Shown: piece by piece, positions 41,147 to 50,122 of the stretch | How positions within the stretch are numbered: position 1 is the stretch's first letter | How the letters are laid out: each line of letters begins with the position of its first letter | From: Pseudoalteromonas sp. T1lg23B | Lineage (GTDB): Bacteria; Pseudomonadota; Gammaproteobacteria; Enterobacterales; Alteromonadaceae | Direction: 5' to 3' | Length of the DNA stretch: 64,000 nucleotides | Assembly (NCBI RefSeq): GCF_002964665.1 | Contig: NZ_PQBZ01000013.1 | Span: 496,001-560,000, forward strand | Position numbers and translations under genes: made by a program | Notes under the pieces: generated by a model | The model's input: the letters and a program-made list of their open reading frames with translations, nothing else | Told to the model about the DNA's origin: nothing | Databases searched by the model: none

Positions 41147-42433
41147 ATGACTGACAAACCGCTACGTTGTGATATTGATCAAGGTAAGCGCAAGTTGTTA
41201 AAGCGTGCTGCAGGCCTAGGAGCATGTGGTCTACTTGGTTTTAATGTGCCATATGTATTTGCTAAAAAAACGCACACGGTTAGAGTACTTGGCACTCACG
41301 TAACCTTGCAAGAGGCACTTAAAGAACAAGCGCAAAAAGATTTGGGCATCAACCTATCATTTGAGCCTAAAGGGAGTGCAGCCGTGTTACAAAAAGCTGC
41401 TATGTCTCCCGAATCTTTTGACTTGTACGAGCAGTGGTCAAATAGCATCAATGTGTTGTGGTATACAGGCTCAATTCAGCCCATAGAAAAAAAGCGGTTG
41501 CGTTATTGGGATGAGATAAACCCGCTGACTAAAACAGGTCGTGTGCAACCGAGTGCGAATATCGGAGCAGGAGATGCACCATACAAGTTGTTACATGTGC
41601 AGCCTGATGGCAGCCTTTCTGATCACGAAACCGATGTTATCAGTTATCTCCCTTATGTGCACAACGTCGATTCATTTGGCTACAACACAAAAGTGATTGA
41701 ACCCGGTATTCCGTATAAGACGGAAAGTTGGGGATGGCTGCTCGAGGAAAAGTATCGCGGTAAAGTGGGGGTGGTCAATGCGCCCACGATTGGTTTGTTC
41801 GACTTAGCACTTGCGGCGCAAGCCCAGCGACTGATGACTTTTGGCAATATCGGTAACATTACCAATCAAGAACTCGATCAATTATTCAAGATTTTAAGTG
41901 AGTTTAAGCAGCAAGGCCACTTTAGTGGTTTCTGGACATCGGTGCCAGAATCGGTTGATTTTATGAAAAGTAATCGAGTGGTCATTGAAAGTATGTTCTC
42001 TCCGGCTGTATCGGCGCTAAATGGCCAAAACGTACCTGTGATTTATGCCGCACCAAAAGAAGGGTATCGGGGCTGGCATGGCGTAATGTGCTTGTCTTCA
42101 CATACTCAAGGCGCGGTGAAGGATGCGGCCTATGAGTACATGAATTGGTGGTTGTCGGGCTGGCCTGGAGCATTTATCGCACGTCAGGGCTATTACATTT
42201 CCAACCCGCAACGGGCGAAAAATTATCTGTCTCAGAATGAGTGGAACTATTGGTATGAAGGTTTGCCTGCGGCGAGTGACTTAGCGGGCACTGATGGCCA
42301 ACTATCTGTTAAAAAGGGAGAAGTTCGGACCGGTGGCAGCTATTTAAAACGTTTCAGTAATGTCGCGGTGTGGAACACCGTTATGCCCAGTTATGACTAT
42401 AGCTTGCAAAAATGGTATGAGTTTATTAATTAG
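41147..42433 (+). CDS. PotD-like periplasmic substrate-binding protein, probable sensor partner
   Basis: A 428-residue extracellular solute-binding protein of the PotD/spermidine-putrescine type (family 1 or 8 fold). The N-terminus has KRKLLKRA followed by a hydrophobic stretch and a PYVFA cleavage region, which resembles a Tat signal with KR in place of RR. Tryptophan-rich sites such as SWGWLLEEKYRG and FSGFWTSVPESVD are typical of polyamine-type binding. No ABC permease or ATPase is nearby. The next gene, nine bases on, is a hybrid histidine kinase, so a ligand-sensing role is more likely than transport. The ligand is unknown. Confidence 0.82.
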   Translation: MTDKPLRCDIDQGKRKLLKRAAGLGACGLLGFNVPYVFAKKTHTVRVLGTHVTLQEALKEQAQKDLGINLSFEPKGSAAVLQKAAMSPESFDLYEQWSNSINVLWYTGSIQPIEKKRLRYWDEINPLTKTGRVQPSANIGAGDAPYKLLHVQPDGSLSDHETDVISYLPYVHNVDSFGYNTKVIEPGIPYKTESWGWLLEEKYRGKVGVVNAPTIGLFDLALAAQAQRLMTFGNIGNITNQELDQLFKILSEFKQQGHFSGFWTSVPESVDFMKSNRVVIESMFSPAVSALNGQNVPVIYAAPKEGYRGWHGVMCLSSHTQGAVKDAAYEYMNWWLSGWPGAFIARQGYYISNPQRAKNYLSQNEWNYWYEGLPAASDLAGTDGQLSVKKGEVRTGGSYLKRFSNVAVWNTVMPSYDYSLQKWYEFIN

Positions 42434-42442
42434 GAGGGTGGT

Positions 42443-45094
42443 ATGAAGTTCTATCGCTCTTTGACATTTCAACTCAGCTTTGGGCTGTTATGTATTGGGT
42501 TAATGGCATTGATATCAGCCTACTTAACCAATATCAGTTATCAATTACTTGAGCAGCGTGATACAGAAATAGAGCAGTCAACGCATATGGCAGAGATCGC
42601 TCATGACCTTGAGCTTGCTGTTATCGACCTACAGCGTAATGTTCTGATTTATAAGCAGTCTGCTAGCTTGGTTGCGATGGATCGTAGTCAAGATTTAATC
42701 AGTAAAATTGAAAGTGCACTAGCAGAACTTGACCAATCTCCAAATTACAAAGAAGAAGTGAGCGATATGATTGCGCGAATGCGTATTCATATTGGTGACT
42801 ATCGTGACAACCTGTCTATGGTTATTTCGGGTCGAGAAAGACGACAGTCTTTATACCAAAATGAGCTGTTGGGCTTGATTAATCGTGCTCAAGAAACCAT
42901 CCATAAAGAAATAAGTGTTAATAATCAGCCTCTAATATCGTCTTATTTGTTGAAAGCTCATAATGCAGTGCTTGCCTACTTGATTACACAAAATGCAGAG
43001 CACATTAGAATGTTTGATGCTCAGGTTGCAGCGGCAAAGGCAGAACTCGTAGCGCTTAATAAACAGTCAGTGGTCGCTCAGTTTCAGGATATTCATTTAG
43101 CCTTTAGAAAGTTACATCAAACCATTCGTGGTTATTTGTACTTAACCAACGTGGTTTTAACTGGCAGCGCTAATGAAATATTGCACCTTTCTTCAAAGCT
43201 TCGTGAACTAGAGGAGAAGGTGATGCAAAGTAAAATAGTGGAAGCAAAGCAGACTATGAACTCTTTGCAGCAACGCAGTGAGCTATTTATTTTGCTAAGT
43301 ATGGTGATGGTCGCCGTATATGCAATATTCCTTATTTTACGGGTGATCCGACCCATTCGAACTTTGACGGTGCTGTTTCAACGCCTCAGTAATAATCTTC
43401 ACATAGTGGATATTCCTTATCTAAAACGTGGAGATGAAATTGGTCAGCTATCATTGGCTGCTAGCGTGTTTCATAAAAAGAATATTCAAATAACAGAGCT
43501 GTTTGAGCGCACCAAAGAATTAGTGATCGAGCAAAAAGAGCTTAATCAGGAGTTAGATGTAAAACGTCAGGAAGCGGAACAGGCAACGGTGTCAAAAAGC
43601 TTGTTTTTGGCCAATATGAGTCATGAAATCCGCACGCCGATGAATGGTATTATCGGACTGGTTGAGCTTTTGAAAAAATCAGACTTACAGGAAGAGCAGC
43701 GTGAGTGCCTTGATAAAATAGATTATTCGAGCGGTGTTTTAATGTCGGTGATCAATGACATTTTGGACTTTTCAAAAATAGAAGCCGGTAAGCTAGACAT
43801 TGAAGACAAAGAGTTTGAACTGGATAAAATGCTAGAAAATATTCTCGCTTCGGTCAGCCTGAGAGCTGCAGAAAAGAATTTATACTTTAGGTGTTTATGC
43901 CCAACCGAATTGAGTCATTTTGTTGGCGATGAAGTACGCATCACGCAAATAATTTTAAACTTGTGTAATAACGCCATTAAATTTACTTCGATAGGCGGTA
44001 TAGATTTACGGCTTTCGGCACATGGCAGTGCTACTGGAGAGGTGATTCTGAGTATAGAGGTAGAAGACACAGGAATTGGCATGTCAAAGCAACACCAGCG
44101 AGATGTTTTCGATCGTTTTTCTCAAGCTGACGTTTCAACCAGCAGAAAATACGGTGGAACAGGATTAGGGCTGGCCATAGTAAAACAGTTATGTGAGTTA
44201 ATGCATGGCAGTATCAGTGTTCGCTCTCAGCCAGAGAAAGGGTCGGTTTTTTCGGTATTATTAAGGCTAAAGCCCGCTCAACATCAGGAAATATTAAAGC
44301 TTCCAAATTCAGAAGACTTGGCGGTAAGTTTGCTATATCACGGCCATAACCGTAAGCCCTTAGACCTTATCAGTGAATATTTTACGATAAATAATTGTAA
44401 GGTGAATTATTTACAAATGGGTAAATCGAAACACCTATCTCAACAGCACATTGCCAATAAACATGTGGTTTTGATGTTAGATCACGAGCTTTCAAAAATC
44501 TTGAGTCTGTCTGATATGGCGATGCTACAGCATTATTGTCAGAGGCTAAGTGTTGTCATTGATAAAAGAGATGCTGTATTGCTTAGCCGAGCGGGCATCG
44601 CAAATGATGTATTGGTATTAGAAATGCCTTTTACGTATGTGACCTTCTACGACCACGCTTGTAAGCTTTTTGGCCTGCGTAATGGCAAAAAACAAATTCA
44701 TGTAGAGCCTGAAATAGAACTGAATTTACATGGTAATGTTTTATTAGTTGAAGATAACGCAGTGAATCAGATGGTCGCTAAAAAGCTACTAAACACTTTG
44801 GGGATTGAGGCTGATATTGCTGAAGATGGCAAACAAGCTATCAACAAGTTAAGCAATACACCGTATGCTTATGACCTTGTTTTAATGGATATACAAATGC
44901 CAGTGATGGATGGCTTTAAAGCAACACAATGTATACGCAATGAGTTGAAATTAGATATCCCAATTTGCGGTTTGTCAGCCAATGCAATGTCAGAAGATTT
45001 CGACAAAGCTATCGCCCATGGCATGAATGACTTTATTACCAAACCCATAGAAATGGACAAACTTAAAGCGGTATTGGTGCAGTATCTTAACTAA
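42443..45094 (+). CDS. Hybrid sensor histidine kinase
   Basis: An 883-residue kinase. Membrane helices near residues 10-30 and 283-302 flank a helical periplasmic sensor of about 250 residues. A HAMP region and coiled coil lead to HisKA with His394 ([12 protein letters not shown]), then HATPase_c ([24 protein letters not shown]). A degenerate receiver-like segment spans about 610-735, and a full receiver holds the phospho-acceptor Asp816 (LVLMDIQMP). GAGG precedes the start. No Hpt or response regulator gene is adjacent, so the phosphorelay partner lies elsewhere. The upstream binding protein probably supplies the signal, as in TorT-TorS or NspS-MbaA. Confidence 0.92.
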   Translation: MKFYRSLTFQLSFGLLCIGLMALISAYLTNISYQLLEQRDTEIEQSTHMAEIAHDLELAVIDLQRNVLIYKQSASLVAMDRSQDLISKIESALAELDQSPNYKEEVSDMIARMRIHIGDYRDNLSMVISGRERRQSLYQNELLGLINRAQETIHKEISVNNQPLISSYLLKAHNAVLAYLITQNAEHIRMFDAQVAAAKAELVALNKQSVVAQFQDIHLAFRKLHQTIRGYLYLTNVVLTGSANEILHLSSKLRELEEKVMQSKIVEAKQTMNSLQQRSELFILLSMVMVAVYAIFLILRVIRPIRTLTVLFQRLSNNLHIVDIPYLKRGDEIGQLSLAASVFHKKNIQITELFERTKELVIEQKELNQELDVKRQEAEQATVSKSLFLANMSHEIRTPMNGIIGLVELLKKSDLQEEQRECLDKIDYSSGVLMSVINDILDFSKIEAGKLDIEDKEFELDKMLENILASVSLRAAEKNLYFRCLCPTELSHFVGDEVRITQIILNLCNNAIKFTSIGGIDLRLSAHGSATGEVILSIEVEDTGIGMSKQHQRDVFDRFSQADVSTSRKYGGTGLGLAIVKQLCELMHGSISVRSQPEKGSVFSVLLRLKPAQHQEILKLPNSEDLAVSLLYHGHNRKPLDLISEYFTINNCKVNYLQMGKSKHLSQQHIANKHVVLMLDHELSKILSLSDMAMLQHYCQRLSVVIDKRDAVLLSRAGIANDVLVLEMPFTYVTFYDHACKLFGLRNGKKQIHVEPEIELNLHGNVLLVEDNAVNQMVAKKLLNTLGIEADIAEDGKQAINKLSNTPYAYDLVLMDIQMPVMDGFKATQCIRNELKLDIPICGLSANAMSEDFDKAIAHGMNDFITKPIEMDKLKAVLVQYLN

Positions 45095-45100
45095 AAAAGC

Positions 45101-45142
45101 CAAAACCTAAACTCATCACATAGCAAATGAATTTAGGTTTTG
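45101..45142. terminator. Hairpin between the convergent kinase and srmB genes, probable terminator
   Basis: CAAAACCTAAA and TTTAGGTTTTG form a perfect 11-bp stem, extended inward by four more pairs after one mismatch. It separates two convergent genes. The T-runs lie within the stem arms, so it could work in either direction. Confidence 0.6.
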
Positions 45143-45156
45143 TTATGAAAAAGAGA

Positions 45157-46386
45157 TTACTTCTTTTTCTTTTGTTTGGTTTTCAGCTTTTTCTTTGCTT
45201 TTATCTTTACTGGATCTTTTTTCTTTTTAGGAAGCTTAGCTTCTTTATGTTTAGGCTCTACCCCTTTGATAACTCGGCGTTTAAGGCTTTGCTCGGTATA
45301 ACGCTCAACTTTGGCGAGTATCGCAGCATCATGTGCTTCAACCAAAGAGATAGCGGTGCCTTTTTTACCGGCACGGCCCGTTCTGCCAATACGGTGTACA
45401 TACACATCCGCGGAGCGTGGCATGTCAAAGTTGATGACATGAGTAATATCAGGTACATCAATGCCACGTGCAGCGACATCGGTGGCGATTAGGATGCGGG
45501 TGCGACCACTGTGAAAACTAGCCATTGCGGCCATACGTTTATCTTGAGGCATTTCTCCGCGAAGCCAAGTCGTTTTTATGTCGTTAGCATACAGTTCACC
45601 GACCAATTGTTCTAAACGTTCACGCGTTTTTACAAACACAATGGCCTTTTGCACTTCTTCTTCTTGCAGCAGGTGTGTAAGCATGGCGAGTTTATGTTTA
45701 TAGTCATCCGCTAAATGCACCCATTGGTGAATTTTAGCTTTTTCTTTTCTTGATGACTCTGCTTCTAGTAGCGCAGGGTCGTTAAGAATACGCTCTGCAA
45801 ACAGCTCAACACTATCGCCTTCTAATGTTGCTGAAAATAAGAAACACTGGCGTCGATTTTTAGCTTCATCACAAATACGCAACATTTCTTTTTTGAAGCC
45901 TAAATCAAGCATTCGGTCTGCTTCATCCAAGATCAATAGTTCAACATTTTCGGCGTGGAAGTTTTCGGTTTCAAGATATTCCATTAGACGCCCTGGTGTA
46001 GCGATTAGAATATCGTTGTTCTTTTCAAAGATCTCTTTGTGACTTCCGTAGTTGATACCACCGGTGACAACCCCAATTCGTAGGTGTGTGTTTGCGGCAA
46101 GTAACTGACATTGTTCATGTACCTGATAGGCCAGCTCACGAGTTGGAGCCATGATCAGTACGCGTGCAAAACCCGGATCACGACGAGGGAAATCAAGCAA
46201 ATACTGAATTGCAGGGATCAAAAACGCGGCAGTTTTACCGGTACCTGTAGGGGCCGAAGCTAAAATATCACGACCAATTAGAGCCTCGGGGATCGCGAGT
46301 TGTTGAATGCTGGTGGCTGTTTCATAGCCCATTTTGTCAATGGCGGCCAAAACTTTGGCGTCAAGATCGAATTCAGAAAATTGCAT
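45157..46386 (-). CDS. srmB: DEAD-box ATP-dependent RNA helicase SrmB
   Basis: A 409-residue DEAD-box helicase with SAPTGTGKT, PTRELA, DEAD, SATLEGD, ATDVAARGID and HRIGRTGRAG. The start FSEFDLDAKVL and the motif TLEGD follow E. coli SrmB closely. The C-terminal tail of about 40 residues is almost all lysine and likely binds RNA. SrmB assists early 50S ribosome assembly. The divergent trmN6 gene is also the neighbour in E. coli, which supports the name. Confidence 0.93.
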   Translation of the reverse strand: MQFSEFDLDAKVLAAIDKMGYETATSIQQLAIPEALIGRDILASAPTGTGKTAAFLIPAIQYLLDFPRRDPGFARVLIMAPTRELAYQVHEQCQLLAANTHLRIGVVTGGINYGSHKEIFEKNNDILIATPGRLMEYLETENFHAENVELLILDEADRMLDLGFKKEMLRICDEAKNRRQCFLFSATLEGDSVELFAERILNDPALLEAESSRKEKAKIHQWVHLADDYKHKLAMLTHLLQEEEVQKAIVFVKTRERLEQLVGELYANDIKTTWLRGEMPQDKRMAAMASFHSGRTRILIATDVAARGIDVPDITHVINFDMPRSADVYVHRIGRTGRAGKKGTAISLVEAHDAAILAKVERYTEQSLKRRVIKGVEPKHKEAKLPKKKKDPVKIKAKKKLKTKQKKKK

Positions 46387-46454
46387 AGCGCATCATAAAT
46401 AAAGGACAATGTGCGCAATTATACGCGCGATGGCTATTTTGGAAAAGGTGAATC

Positions 46455-47165
46455 ATGTCTGGGTTTGCATTTAAGCAGTTTAAGATACAACAAAGCAACA
46501 CCGCAATGAAGGTGTCGACCGATGGAATCATGCTCGGTGCCTGGATAAATTTAAGTAATGCCAAGTACTTATTGGATATCGGCTGTGGTACCGGACTGTT
46601 ATCGCTAATGTGCAAACAACGTCAGCCACAATTACATGTGGATGCAGTGGAAATTGACTCGGGTGCGGTCAAGGACGCACAGAGTAACATTAAACACAGT
46701 CCGTGGCCCGATATCAGACTGCATCATGGCGATATTCAGTCTTTTAAGAATCAGCATGTGTTTGATGTCGTGATTTGCAATCCACCATATTTTAATAATA
46801 GCCTCAAGGGGCCGAGTCATGCGAGAAATACAGCGCGCCATACGGACAGCTTAACCTTTGAAGAGCTGATTGAGACTTTTTTGAAAGTGAGTCATGACTT
46901 GTCTAGGTTAGCAATCATTCTACCTTGCAAAGAAGCAGAACAGTTTCAATCCATGGCATATTCTAGTGGACTATCATTACAGCGCCATTGCCAAGTTTCT
47001 AGTAGCAAAGAGAAAGGGCCGACACGCAGTATGATGGAGTTTCAACGCATTCAACGCATTCAACCACAAGCATCGCTCGTTGAGTCATTATGTATCTATC
47101 AACCAGGACAAATCTACACAGAGGATTTTATTAAACTCTGTCAGGATTTTTATCTAAAAATGTAA
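46455..47165 (+). CDS. trmN6: tRNA1(Val) (adenine37-N6)-methyltransferase
   Basis: A 236-residue TrmN6 (YfiC) with the N-terminal FKQFKIQQSNTAMKVSTDG, SAM motif LLDIGCGTGLL and catalytic NPPYF. It methylates N6 of A37 in tRNA1(Val). It is divergent from srmB, as in E. coli. No terminator is evident before the next operon, about 210 bases on. Confidence 0.94.
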   Translation: MSGFAFKQFKIQQSNTAMKVSTDGIMLGAWINLSNAKYLLDIGCGTGLLSLMCKQRQPQLHVDAVEIDSGAVKDAQSNIKHSPWPDIRLHHGDIQSFKNQHVFDVVICNPPYFNNSLKGPSHARNTARHTDSLTFEELIETFLKVSHDLSRLAIILPCKEAEQFQSMAYSSGLSLQRHCQVSSSKEKGPTRSMMEFQRIQRIQPQASLVESLCIYQPGQIYTEDFIKLCQDFYLKM

Positions 47166-47323
47166 AGACATCAGTCGTCACGATAAATCTATTAAACGTT
47201 TGTTATGCCCTGCAAGTGATCTTTGTAAGCCATTGTAATTTTATTTCTGAGATTTTGAACTAAAGTAGTTATGTGTTGTTAATATTTTGTTTCGCATTGC
47301 TGTGAGCAGTAAGGGATGCGTGG

Positions 47324-47354
47324 CCGACTATGGTACTTGTGACCATGTGATCGG
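47324..47354 (+). other. Hairpin in the leader of the ribA-ribD fusion operon
   Basis: CCGA/TCGG form the outer stem and ATGGT/ACCAT the inner stem, with a seven-base loop. It ends seven bases before the ribosome site AAGGA of the first operon gene. It does not match the FMN riboswitch core. A regulatory leader is possible. Confidence 0.4.
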
Positions 47355-47374
47355 TAAGAAAAGGAATATGCGTT

Positions 47375-48652
47375 ATGATTTTAACTGCAAGTACCGTATT
47401 ACCCACCCAACTAGGCTCGTTTGATGTAAAGATTTATCGCAACCACCAAGGTGAAGAAGTCACAGCTATTTGCAAAGGTGATGTGCATGGGCGTAGTGAT
47501 TTACCCGTCAGAATGCACTCAGCATGTTTTACTGCAGAGGTGCTAGGGTCATTAAAGTGCGATTGTAAACAACAACTTGACTTTGCATTGTCTTATATAG
47601 CTAAGCATCAAGGCATGGTGATTTATCTGCCTCAAGAAGGGCGTGGTATTGGCTTGAGCAATAAAATCAAAGCGTATGCCCTGCAAGAACAGGGGTATGA
47701 CACGATAGAAGCCAATGCAATGTTAAATCTACCAATAGATGCAAGAACGTATGACGATGCTGCGCAAATCATTCGCTTGCATGATTTGGAATCTGTGCGG
47801 CTATTAACAAACAATCCGCTGAAAATTAATCAGCTTACAGAATTGGGCATCAAGGTAACCGGTCGGTTGCCTGTACCAAGTGATCCCACATCTCATGCAA
47901 TCGATTACCTTGAAACCAAACGTCGTCAAATGGGGCATATGCTGGCGCGCCATGATGTAAAGTCTAAAATAATACCCAGTCCCATTAGTAGGCCGTTTAT
48001 TCACATTAATTTTGCCATTGATGGGCACGCCAATACCTGCTGTCCAAATGGTGATGCACTGCCTGTGTCGTGCAGCTCTGATTGGCAACGAGTACATGAG
48101 CTTAGGCAAAAGTATGATGCTATTGCGGTAGGGGCAAACACTTGGCTCAATGACAATCCCAAACTGACAGTGAGAGAGGAAGTGTTGGGTCGTGAGCCTA
48201 CGCGCCAGCCGATGAGAGTTATCTTTGCTGGCAAAAGGTCAGCACAGCTTCAAAACTTAGACGTTGATCAACCCAATATACGCAGAGCCACTTTTTTGGT
48301 GGGCGCGACCACATTAAGAAAAAGCGATGGGCTGACCTACATTGATGCTCATGATTATATGCTTGCCCAGCCCCTAGCAAAACTAAAGCAGAAGGAAATA
48401 AATAGCGTGCTGGTAGAGGGGGGTCTCACCTTAATTAATTCGTTTGTCTCGCAGCAACTGTTTGACCTTGTAACCATTTATGTAAGAACGCCATCGATAT
48501 GTAAAGCGGTTAAACTAGCCACGGAAGTACTAAAAGACATCTGTGCCGATCAAATCGAAGCACAATCATTTGGCGATGGTATTTTATTGACAGCCGTTTT
48601 AGAGCAGGCCCAACCCAATGTCACTAAAAAGCAGGAGTTGGCTTATGAATAA
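47375..48652 (+). CDS. GTP cyclohydrolase II fused to a RibD-type reductase domain
   Basis: A 425-residue fusion. Residues 1-200 are GTP cyclohydrolase II (RibA): zinc ligands Cys51, Cys62 and Cys64 with E. coli spacing, PQEGRGIGL, and the DART region for the catalytic Arg. Residues from about 205 are the RibD C-terminal reductase domain (ADAVLVG-like motif DAIAVGANTWL, LVEGGLTLINSF). The RibD deaminase domain is absent. Predicted steps: GTP to the 2,5-diamino-6-ribosylamino-pyrimidinone phosphate, then reduction of the ribosyl chain. It heads an operon with WD40, sulfotransferase, phosphatase and decarboxylase genes, so a secondary pathway is more likely than housekeeping riboflavin synthesis. 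AAGGA precedes the start. Confidence 0.88.
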   Translation: MILTASTVLPTQLGSFDVKIYRNHQGEEVTAICKGDVHGRSDLPVRMHSACFTAEVLGSLKCDCKQQLDFALSYIAKHQGMVIYLPQEGRGIGLSNKIKAYALQEQGYDTIEANAMLNLPIDARTYDDAAQIIRLHDLESVRLLTNNPLKINQLTELGIKVTGRLPVPSDPTSHAIDYLETKRRQMGHMLARHDVKSKIIPSPISRPFIHINFAIDGHANTCCPNGDALPVSCSSDWQRVHELRQKYDAIAVGANTWLNDNPKLTVREEVLGREPTRQPMRVIFAGKRSAQLQNLDVDQPNIRRATFLVGATTLRKSDGLTYIDAHDYMLAQPLAKLKQKEINSVLVEGGLTLINSFVSQQLFDLVTIYVRTPSICKAVKLATEVLKDICADQIEAQSFGDGILLTAVLEQAQPNVTKKQELAYE

Positions 48653-50108
48653 ACTCATTTTTGGGTTGCTTAACCCATATGGAGAACAATTAAGTGCCCT
48701 GCAAACTAAGCTTAGAGAGTTTACGATTGCGTTTTCACGCTATCGCTACCGTAAAGAGATACTCGAAGGGTCGAGTATCTCTGAGATACTTAATATGGCA
48801 GTGAGCAAAGGTGCGAACTATTGCCTTATTCAATCAATAGGACATGTAATTGATGAGCAGTGGTACTTACCTCACTGGCAGCGTCAGGGATTTCATCAAA
48901 GCATTAGCAAACTTTGTCAGCAGCAAGATTTTCTAGTTGCGGGGCAGTTGTACCGTTCGGACAATCTTACACTGGGCATTGAACCTAGTTGTATATTGGT
49001 AAATATTTTTCAGTATCAAAAGCTTGGAATGCCTGATTTTGGCGAAATTGACTGGCAAACACGAGAAGTTATTTCAGCGGCATCATCATTTGCACTTGAA
49101 GATAGTGAGCAATGGCAAAAGAATCAGCAGCCCTGTGACGCTCACGGATGGCAATTTGTGTTATGCAGTTTGGAGCATAAACTGCATGTCAGGATGTTTT
49201 CACATGATATTAACTACAACCGATTTGATTTGAATGCGCCAAAAAACCAGCAAGTATTTGCTGAATGTTTACTTGGCTCCCGTTCGTTGCAAGAAGTAGC
49301 GAATCAATTAGCGCCAGCTCAGCTGGAGTTTATACAGCGAGCACAAAAACAGAACCAAAACGCCAAAAAGGGTGTGTTTTTGCTGAATATTGAGTCATAT
49401 GATGATTTAGACAAAGAGCCTAAAGATCAGGTGCTTGATTCGGTATTCAGTGTGGCAGCGGGCTTTAAGGCATACCGAATATTGGCAACACAAGGGTTTC
49501 ATGCACATAGCCAAGTGGTGTTTTTTGACTACAGTCAACAGGCGCTAGCAGTGCGCCAATTCATCGTTGAGCATTGGGATGGCGAAGATTTTCCTGCATT
49601 TGTGAAAATAATATTTAAACACTTTCCCGAGCCAAGCACTTTCTATCAACTGTGGCATAACACAGATACCAAAAACATTGATTGGCAAGACTTAGAGCAA
49701 CTTTGGCAAACAGAACTGGCGCGTTGGGGTGGTTCACAGCGTTTTAAAGAGCAGTGGCAACGTTTGAAATCTTTACCTCACCGTTATATGCACATTGATT
49801 TATTAGAAGACAAACAAGCATTGTTTGAAGCGATCAAAGGGGCGGGTAATAGCTACATTTGGTGGAGTAATGCCTTCTTTACAATCTATAGTCTTTGGCA
49901 CTTTAGCGCACAGCAACGTAAGTCATTTTATTATGAATGGGTGTCTTTGTTAGCACAGTATGCGGGAGATTGTCGGGTCAATGGTGCAGATCATAACAAC
50001 TACGCTGTTAACGGCTTAACAGCACAGCAGTACCACAAGTTACTAGATGAGCAGTCAGGGGGGGAGCTGAGCCCTCATGCTCTGCCATGTTTAGACATGC
50101 AGTTTTAA
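48645..50108 (+). CDS. Unrecognised 487-residue protein of the ribA-ribD/WD40 cluster
   Basis: I do not recognise this family with confidence. The ATG at 48645 overlaps the fusion gene by eight bases and has AGGAG upstream; an ATG at 48618 is the alternative. The N-terminal 150 residues have a glycosyltransferase-A-like look (strands around ANYCLIQSIGHVID and FLVAGQLY). The C-terminal 150 residues have a conserved-looking WWSNAFFTIYS segment and end in a histidine- and asparagine-rich stretch (GADHNNYAVNG). There is no signal peptide or membrane helix, so it is probably cytoplasmic. Tight coupling in the operon suggests it acts on the cluster product. Confidence 0.75.
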   Translation: MNKLIFGLLNPYGEQLSALQTKLREFTIAFSRYRYRKEILEGSSISEILNMAVSKGANYCLIQSIGHVIDEQWYLPHWQRQGFHQSISKLCQQQDFLVAGQLYRSDNLTLGIEPSCILVNIFQYQKLGMPDFGEIDWQTREVISAASSFALEDSEQWQKNQQPCDAHGWQFVLCSLEHKLHVRMFSHDINYNRFDLNAPKNQQVFAECLLGSRSLQEVANQLAPAQLEFIQRAQKQNQNAKKGVFLLNIESYDDLDKEPKDQVLDSVFSVAAGFKAYRILATQGFHAHSQVVFFDYSQQALAVRQFIVEHWDGEDFPAFVKIIFKHFPEPSTFYQLWHNTDTKNIDWQDLEQLWQTELARWGGSQRFKEQWQRLKSLPHRYMHIDLLEDKQALFEAIKGAGNSYIWWSNAFFTIYSLWHFSAQQRKSFYYEWVSLLAQYAGDCRVNGADHNNYAVNGLTAQQYHKLLDEQSGGELSPHALPCLDMQF

Positions 50109-50122
50109 TAAAGGAATGGATT

